Shown: positions 14,207 to 18,228 of the stretch, piece by piece
Layout: the number at the start of each line of letters is the position of its first letter
Numbering within the stretch: position 1 is the stretch's first letter
DNA from: a bacterium
Lineage (GTDB): Bacteria; Electryoneota; Electryoneia; Electryoneales; Electryoneaceae
DNA: 18,228 nucleotides
Assembly (NCBI GenBank): GCA_028278125.1
Contig: JANQEY010000037.1
Span: 1-18,228, forward strand
Direction: 5' to 3'
Notes under the pieces: generated by a model
Told to the model about the DNA's origin: nothing
The model's database searches: none
The model's input: only the letters and a program-made list of their open reading frames with translations
Made by a program: the position numbers and the translations under genes

Positions 14207-14524
14207 TTAATTCGATTGCTGCTTAAGAGTATAGTGTCCATGCTCGAATGTGTCGAAAATGGCATCAACCAGCGGGTGGTTAACCGGTTCCATACTATCG
14301 TCGTCCATCAGATTTCTTTCCGCCACATAGGTCTCGTGAAAGGCATTATGGACCAGCACCCTGTACCAGGGTCTATCTTTAGGAGGCCGGCTTAAAGCCA
14401 CCTGTTCATACCATTCTTCACTCCCCTGAAAGACGGGATCCACGTCAATGATAACTCCCCTGTAATTAAATAGCTTATGATAGACAAGCTGGCCGATGCT
14501 GAATTTGGCTTTTATGGTGCCCAT
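14207..14524 (-). CDS. hspQ: Heat shock protein HspQ (YccV-like)
   Basis: The protein has 105 residues, the same length as E. coli HspQ. The YccV/hemimethylated-DNA-binding-type domain is complete: FSIGQLVYHKLFNYRGVIID, DVDPVFQGSEEWYE, RPPKDRPWYRVLVH and TYVAERNL. In E. coli HspQ helps turnover of DnaA(Ts) and acts as an adaptor/enhancer for Lon protease. It is divergent from rsmE with 82 bases between starts; TTGTTA (17-base spacer) AATATT on the minus strand is a possible promoter close to the start. The first ATG, 14524, fits the family N-terminus (MGTIKAKFSIGQ). It is followed by the TerB-like gene, likely co-transcribed. Confidence 0.93.
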   Translation of the reverse strand: MGTIKAKFSIGQLVYHKLFNYRGVIIDVDPVFQGSEEWYEQVALSRPPKDRPWYRVLVHNAFHETYVAERNLMDDDSMEPVNHPLVDAIFDTFEHGHYTLKQQSN

Positions 14525-14606
14525 GGAGTTTCACAAAATATTTCCTGATGCAATAATCATAACAAAACTATTGTCCGACTGTCGGCAGATTACCGGAATC
14601 TTTTTT

Positions 14607-15338
14607 ATGCGCATACCCCGTGTATTTATAGATAACCCCATTGAACCAGGTGTTGAGCTGACATTACCGAAAAAAACATCACACCATATCGGTAATGTAT
14701 TACGCATGCATAAAGGCGAGAGGCTGCACTTGTTTAATGGAACAGGAGGGTATTTCCCGGCGGAGATAACATCAGTGAACAATCGCCATGTGATGATTAT
14801 GCCGGGGGAGTATATCGGGGATGATTGTGAATCACCCTTAAAAATTTGTCTGGGTCAGGGTATTTCCCGGGGTCAGCATATGGACTACACCATACAAAAA
14901 GCAGTCGAATTGGGTGTCAGCACCATCGTGCCGGTAATAACGCAGCACAGTAACGTCAAATTGAATACAGACAGGACGGAGAAGCGGATGTTGCACTGGA
15001 AGGGTATTATTATCCATGCTGGCGAACAGTGCGGGCGTAATTTATTGCCTGAACTGGTACGCCCGCAAACATTGTCGGACTGGATGGAAACGGACAAAAA
15101 CCCATTAAAGATCATTCTTGAACCCACGGCGACATCCCGTTTATCAGAACTTGCATCAAAGGTTACCAACATTTCGATTCTATCCGGGCCCGAAGGAGGG
15201 TTCAGCGAACAGGAAATCACATTGGCAGAACAGAATGGTTATATCCCGGTAAAAATCGGCCCCAGAGTGTTGAGAACTGAGACCGCGGCCGTTGCTGTGA
15301 TTAGTATTTGTCAGGTTTTGTGGGGTGATATGGGATGA
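14607..15338 (+). CDS. rsmE: 16S rRNA (uracil-1498-N3)-methyltransferase RsmE
   Basis: The protein has 243 residues, exactly the usual size. SPOUT-family methyltransferase that modifies U1498 of 16S rRNA in the assembled 30S subunit using S-adenosylmethionine. Motifs: N-terminal PUA-like part (RVFIDNPIEPG ... HHIGNVLRM, residues 6-34), QKAVELGVSTIVPV (97-110), EQCGR (140-144), SGPEGGFS (193-200) and IGPRVLRTETA (217-227), the last forming the knotted SAM site. The start is ATG 14607; an upstream extension overlapping hspQ is spurious because it has no family similarity. The TGA stop at 15336-15338 lies inside the first bases of an inverted-repeat element. In many gammaproteobacteria rsmE is next to gshB; here it is next to a gshA-type gene. 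Confidence 0.95.
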   Translation: MRIPRVFIDNPIEPGVELTLPKKTSHHIGNVLRMHKGERLHLFNGTGGYFPAEITSVNNRHVMIMPGEYIGDDCESPLKICLGQGISRGQHMDYTIQKAVELGVSTIVPVITQHSNVKLNTDRTEKRMLHWKGIIIHAGEQCGRNLLPELVRPQTLSDWMETDKNPLKIILEPTATSRLSELASKVTNISILSGPEGGFSEQEITLAEQNGYIPVKIGPRVLRTETAAVAVISICQVLWGDMG

Positions 15339-15477
15339 ACCTGTCTCAAAATGGATCTTTTTTCCTCATACTTTGTTCTCGCCTTTCTCAAATGCTCATT
15401 TACTGGCGTGTAAATTCCGCTTTTCGAAAGGCTCGGGCCGCGTCTGAGTAAAAAATTCCTCATTTTGAGACAGGTTC
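15337..15477. mobile_element. 141-bp MITE-like element with perfect 17-bp terminal inverted repeats
   Basis: GAACCTGTCTCAAAATG (15337-15353) is the exact reverse complement of 15461-15477. Imperfect pairing continues inward for about 18 more bases through T-rich/A-rich arms, and an inner GCCTTTC/GAAAGGC pair is present. The whole element could form a long hairpin. It has no coding capacity. The first two bases double as the last two of the rsmE TGA stop. No clear adjacent target-site duplication is visible. It may act as a transcription terminator or mRNA 3'-end structure for rsmE. Confidence 0.7.
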
Positions 15478-15501
15478 TAGCTACAAGATATGGGTACCGA
15501 G

Positions 15502-15527
15502 CACCTATTCCAATTTAGGTGTACAAT
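15502..15527. promoter_or_regulatory. Dyad and -10-like box upstream of gshA
   Basis: CACCTA (15502-15507) and TAGGTG (15516-15521) form a perfect 6-bp inverted repeat with an 8-base spacer, immediately upstream of a -10-like TACAAT (15522-15527), 29 bases before the gshA ATG. No good -35 is visible, which would fit an activator-dependent promoter. This is a candidate operator only. Confidence 0.35.
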
Positions 15528-15556
15528 ATTAACATTCATTTCAATTCGTATAGTTT

Positions 15557-16852
15557 ATGGCCACGAACCCCATATACCCTGTCCCGCATCTTACTACCGC
15601 CTTATCCGGTCCGCTTCGTGAAGTAGAAACCCATATCATTGATCAAATGGTGGAGATTGAGTCCTGGTTTCGATATCAATGGCGATTAACGTCCGCGCCT
15701 TTCTATGCCTCTGTCGATCTCCGCAATGCAGGATTCAAGATTGCACCGATAGATACTAATCTGTTCCCGGCAGGATTTAACAACCTGAACCCGGCTTTTG
15801 AACCGCTTTGTATCCAGGCCATGCAGCAGGCGATCGAGCGTGTTAACGTCAATGTCGATCGAATTCTCATCGTCCCGGAGAGCCATACCCGTAATCAATT
15901 CTATCTGGAGAATGTTGCCGTTCTGCAGGAAATTATCGAACTAGCGGGATTTAAGGTCAGGCTGGGTTCGCTCATCGAAGGGATGGAGGAGTCTCAGACC
16001 ATTAATCTGACTTCAGGCAGAACGGTTCATTTAGAACCATTGCAATATGAGGATAACAAGGTATTTGTCGATGATTTTATCCCGGACCTGATATTGCTTA
16101 ATAATGATTTATCTTCCGGAGAACCTGCATTGTTTGAAGGGATAGAGCAGGTAATTACACCATCCTTGAAATTAGGCTGGTCAAACCGGCTTAAATCCGT
16201 CCATTTCAGCTTTTATCAGCAGGTTGCGCAGGAGTTTTCCAAATTACTGGATATCGATCCGTGGTTGATAGAACCCATGTTCAGTAACTGTGGCGAAGTG
16301 GACTTCATGAAACGGGAAGGTGAATCTTGTCTGTCGAGAAACATTGAGACTTTATTAAAGGACATTCAGAAAAAGTATGATGAGTATCAGGTAGATTGTC
16401 AGCCTTTCGTGATCGTCAAAGCGGATGCCGGTACTTATGGAATGGCGATTATGACTGTCCACAGTCCGGATGAGGTAATGGAATTAAACCGTAAGCAACG
16501 GACGCGGATGGCAACCACAAAGGAAGGACAAAAAGTAACCAGTGTCATATTGCAGGAAGGAGTCTATACCCATGAAAAATGGGGCGACGACGGGACGGTT
16601 GCCGAACCGGTGGTTTATATGATCGATCACAATGTTGTCGGCGGGTTTTACCGGGTACATTCGAAACGTGCCACCAATGAAAATCTCAATGCTCCAGGCA
16701 TGCGATTTGAACGGCTGGCATTTGATAATTGTTGTATTTCGCCGGATAAACAGCAATCTCCGGATGCTCACCCGAACCGCTTTTACACTTACGGTGTGAT
16801 CGCACGTCTGGCATTACTTGCCGCGGCCAGAGAAAACGCAGGTTTGGTTTAA
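15557..16852 (+). CDS. gshA: Glutamate-cysteine ligase, proteobacterial (A. ferrooxidans) type
   Basis: The protein has 431 residues. It matches the distinct glutamate-cysteine ligase family first defined from Acidithiobacillus-type bacteria and not related in sequence to the E. coli enzyme. Motifs: ASVDLRNAGFKIAPIDTNLF (51-70), LIVPESHTRN (104-113), VKADAGTYGMAIMT (287-300) and a GGFYRVH segment late in the protein, consistent with an ATP-grasp-like active site. It joins glutamate and cysteine as the first, rate-limiting step of glutathione synthesis in the cytoplasm. No gshB is visible next to it. The ATG at 15557 follows a 79-base leader after the MITE-like element with a candidate dyad; no strong Shine-Dalgarno is seen. 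It converges with the algR-like gene 31 bases downstream. Confidence 0.9.
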   Translation: MATNPIYPVPHLTTALSGPLREVETHIIDQMVEIESWFRYQWRLTSAPFYASVDLRNAGFKIAPIDTNLFPAGFNNLNPAFEPLCIQAMQQAIERVNVNVDRILIVPESHTRNQFYLENVAVLQEIIELAGFKVRLGSLIEGMEESQTINLTSGRTVHLEPLQYEDNKVFVDDFIPDLILLNNDLSSGEPALFEGIEQVITPSLKLGWSNRLKSVHFSFYQQVAQEFSKLLDIDPWLIEPMFSNCGEVDFMKREGESCLSRNIETLLKDIQKKYDEYQVDCQPFVIVKADAGTYGMAIMTVHSPDEVMELNRKQRTRMATTKEGQKVTSVILQEGVYTHEKWGDDGTVAEPVVYMIDHNVVGGFYRVHSKRATNENLNAPGMRFERLAFDNCCISPDKQQSPDAHPNRFYTYGVIARLALLAAARENAGLV

Positions 16853-16883
16853 GGAACCCTGATTAAATAAGAGTTTCTTTAAA

Positions 16884-17621
16884 CTAACCCTTTTGTTTTA
16901 TTAGCTGCCGCACGTGATGAAGATGTCTCCGGCTGACCGCTAATCTTTCATCGATGTCGGCTAACCGGATATAGTGGCTGCCATCCTTATCTTTTTCCAG
17001 GGCAATAATATATTCCGGGGCAATTAATGCATTTCGATGGATACGGATAAAACGGTCCGAAAATTCCGTCTCCAGCGACTTCAGTGATTCATCGATCAGA
17101 GCTTCCCCTTCCTGCCAGCCGGCACAGACATATTTCTGCTCCGCCTTGAGATAACGAATATCCACAACGGGGATGAGTCTTATTTTGCCGTGACTTGATG
17201 AGCTTAAATGACGACGTGCGTCGTAATCGGGATCAGTTTCCCTGAGCGACAGGATTCGTGCGCGCTGGATGATCTGTGCACGTTCGAGTGCCTGCTCTAA
17301 TCTCTCACTGCGAATGGGTTTTAGCAGGTAATCGACGGCATTGGATTCAAAAGCCTCAATGGCATGGTCCTGATAGGCGGTTGTAAAGACGATTGCCGGA
17401 GGTTGCTCAAAGTTACTCAGGTGACAGGCAGTTTCCAGACCGTCCATGACCGGCATGCGGATATCCAGTAGCATGACATCCGGACTTTCTTTCTCTGCAA
17501 GTTTCAATGCAACTAAGCCGTTTTCAGCTTCCAGGACATGGTGCCCGGCATGAAATTCGCCGATCATGTCTTTCAGGCGTTCTCGTGCCAGTTCTTCATC
17601 ATCGACGATCAGGATTTTCAT
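16884..17621 (-). CDS. algR: AlgR-like LytTR response regulator
   Basis: The protein has 245 residues, the normal length for AlgR. Receiver domain: acidic pair Asp7/Asp8 (LIVDDEELAR), phospho-acceptor Asp53 (LLDIRMPVMDG), Thr80/81 (FTTAY) and Lys101 (YLLKPI). A linker with several Arg and Ser residues (LSSSS) leads to a LytTR DNA-binding domain (about 145-245) with VDIRYLKAEQKYV and RFIRIHRNALI. LytTR proteins bind direct repeats upstream of target genes; AlgR controls alginate, twitching motility and other surface traits in Pseudomonas. The start at ATG 17621 matches the family; the frame extends further upstream but overlaps the kinase gene. It overlaps the 3' end of the sensor kinase gene by 23 bases, so the pair is coupled. 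The exact regulon here is unknown. Confidence 0.88.
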   Translation of the reverse strand: MKILIVDDEELARERLKDMIGEFHAGHHVLEAENGLVALKLAEKESPDVMLLDIRMPVMDGLETACHLSNFEQPPAIVFTTAYQDHAIEAFESNAVDYLLKPIRSERLEQALERAQIIQRARILSLRETDPDYDARRHLSSSSHGKIRLIPVVDIRYLKAEQKYVCAGWQEGEALIDESLKSLETEFSDRFIRIHRNALIAPEYIIALEKDKDGSHYIRLADIDERLAVSRRHLHHVRQLIKQKG

Positions 17622-18135
17622 TGGGATAAGGTATTTTAAGAATAACCCGGTAATATTCATTGTCCGGGAGTACCTGTAACAGGTCGGGTTGATTATATAA
17701 TGCGCTTAATCGCTGGCGGATATTATCCTGAGCCAGCTGGTTACCGGACTGGTGATGCTCAAGTGTCTTTTGATCCGGCAGCGGGTTTTCTATACACAGC
17801 GTTATTTCGTTTTCATCTGCCTCTCCTGTGATCCGGACGGTTCCTCCTTCGGGTAATAATTCAATACCGTGGTAAATGGCATTTTCCAGCAGTGGTTGCA
17901 GACCCAATGATGGAAACGCTATGTTCGTTATTATCCCATCTATTTGCCAGTCGACAGTCAAACGATTTCCCAGACGCTGCTGTTCAATACGTAAATAACG
18001 TTCACATATGTCGAGTTCATCTTGCAGGCTGCCCGATTGCCGGGCATCACTTAATGTAACCCGGAACAGATCCGACAGATCTTCAATGATCTTTTCCGCC
18101 ATGGCCGGTTGACGCCGGGTCAGACTGGCGATGGT
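17599..18135 (-). CDS. algZ: AlgZ-like sensor histidine kinase, 5' end lost
   Basis: Only the C-terminal ~178 residues are genuine. They begin TIASLTRRQPAMAEK, the sequence that follows the phospho-acceptor box in LytS-type kinases (HisKA_7TM/His_kinase-like PF06580), and include LGLQPLLENAIYHGIELLPE (N box) and GNQLAQDNIRQRLSALYNQP (G box), a form seen in AlgZ/FimS-like proteins. The membrane part and the PHF-FN-LN box are not in the window. The 30 residues that the open frame adds upstream (from 18225) come from the fold-back artefact beyond 18135 and should not be included. The stop at 17599 overlaps the start of the algR-like gene. The pair is expected to signal by phosphotransfer from this kinase. 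Confidence 0.8.
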   Translation of the reverse strand, partial: TIASLTRRQPAMAEKIIEDLSDLFRVTLSDARQSGSLQDELDICERYLRIEQQRLGNRLTVDWQIDGIITNIAFPSLGLQPLLENAIYHGIELLPEGGTVRITGEADENEITLCIENPLPDQKTLEHHQSGNQLAQDNIRQRLSALYNQPDLLQVLPDNEYYRVILKIPYPNENPDRR

Positions 18136-18228
18136 GGAAAAGATCATTGAAGATCTGTCGGATCTGTTCCGGGTTACATTAAGTGATGCCCGGCAATCGG
18201 GCAGCCTGCAAGATGAACTCGACATATG
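18005..18228. repeat. Perfect 93-bp inverted repeat with 38-base loop at the window end
   Basis: 18005-18097 is the exact reverse complement of 18136-18228. The arms begin and end CATATG, and after one mismatch four more bases pair (CCAT with ATGG), leaving a short turn. The left arm is normal kinase coding sequence; the right arm merely repeats it backward and breaks the kinase frame. Most likely an inverted chimera at a contig end. Confidence 0.95.

Noticed and set aside
14496..14606. Longer rsmE start overlapping hspQ
   Set aside because: The added 37 residues have no family similarity and overlap the hspQ 5' end; RsmE proteins start at MRIPR.
15327..15494. GATATGGG on both sides of the 141-bp element as a target-site duplication
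   Set aside because: The two copies are at 15327-15334 and 15487-15494, not adjacent to the element ends (2 and 9 bases away), so chance is likely.
18136..18225. Apparent N-terminus of the sensor kinase (30 residues beginning MSSSSCRLPD)
   Set aside because: It is a read-through of the reverse-complement arm of the fold-back, not kinase sequence; the genuine frame begins at 18135.

Overview
This window looks like chromosomal sequence from a moderately AT-rich gammaproteobacterium. The gene set points there: an Rsd/AlgQ anti-sigma factor, HspQ, RsmE, a proteobacterial-type glutamate-cysteine ligase, and an AlgZ/AlgR-like LytS/LytTR pair. I cannot name the genus. The mix of ordinary housekeeping genes, type IV filament genes and degraded REP-associated transposase (RAYT) elements suggests a free-living or host-associated bacterium with a decaying mobile fraction.

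Layout. Positions 1-4829 (+) are the tail of a type IV pilus or pseudopilus-like operon: the C-terminus of a PilO/GspM-like protein, a small exported PilP/GspC-like protein, a very large pilin-like protein carrying about six beta-rich repeats, and a minor prepilin. A convergent gene (4949-6415, -) encodes an exported protein of unknown function. Next comes an Lrp/AsnC regulator (-) divergent from a tryptophanase-type beta-eliminating lyase (+), with a near-consensus Lrp site between them. This pair is bracketed by RAYT remnants and by two direct copies of an 83-bp repeat (6511 and 8929). Positions 9262-12338 (+) hold a compact cluster: ABC-2 permease, TPR-like membrane-anchored protein, a possible 24-aa ORF, a prepilin-like protein and an ABC ATPase. 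The pilin gene thus sits between the two halves of an ABC exporter, which is the best candidate here for a poorly described system.

From 12369 onward there are housekeeping and stress genes: a YpsA-like putative molybdenum carrier with a small upstream ORF (-), rsd/algQ (+), a TerB-like protein and hspQ (-), rsmE (+), a 141-bp MITE-like element fused to the rsmE stop codon, gshA (+), and an AlgR-like regulator with the end of an AlgZ-like sensor kinase (-).

The right edge is probably not natural sequence. The last 93 bases are a perfect reverse complement of 18005-18097, separated by a 38-base turn. This fold-back replaces the kinase coding sequence exactly where the phospho-acceptor His motif should lie. 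It looks like an inverted chimera from amplification or assembly at a contig end, so sequence beyond about 18135 should not be read as gene content.
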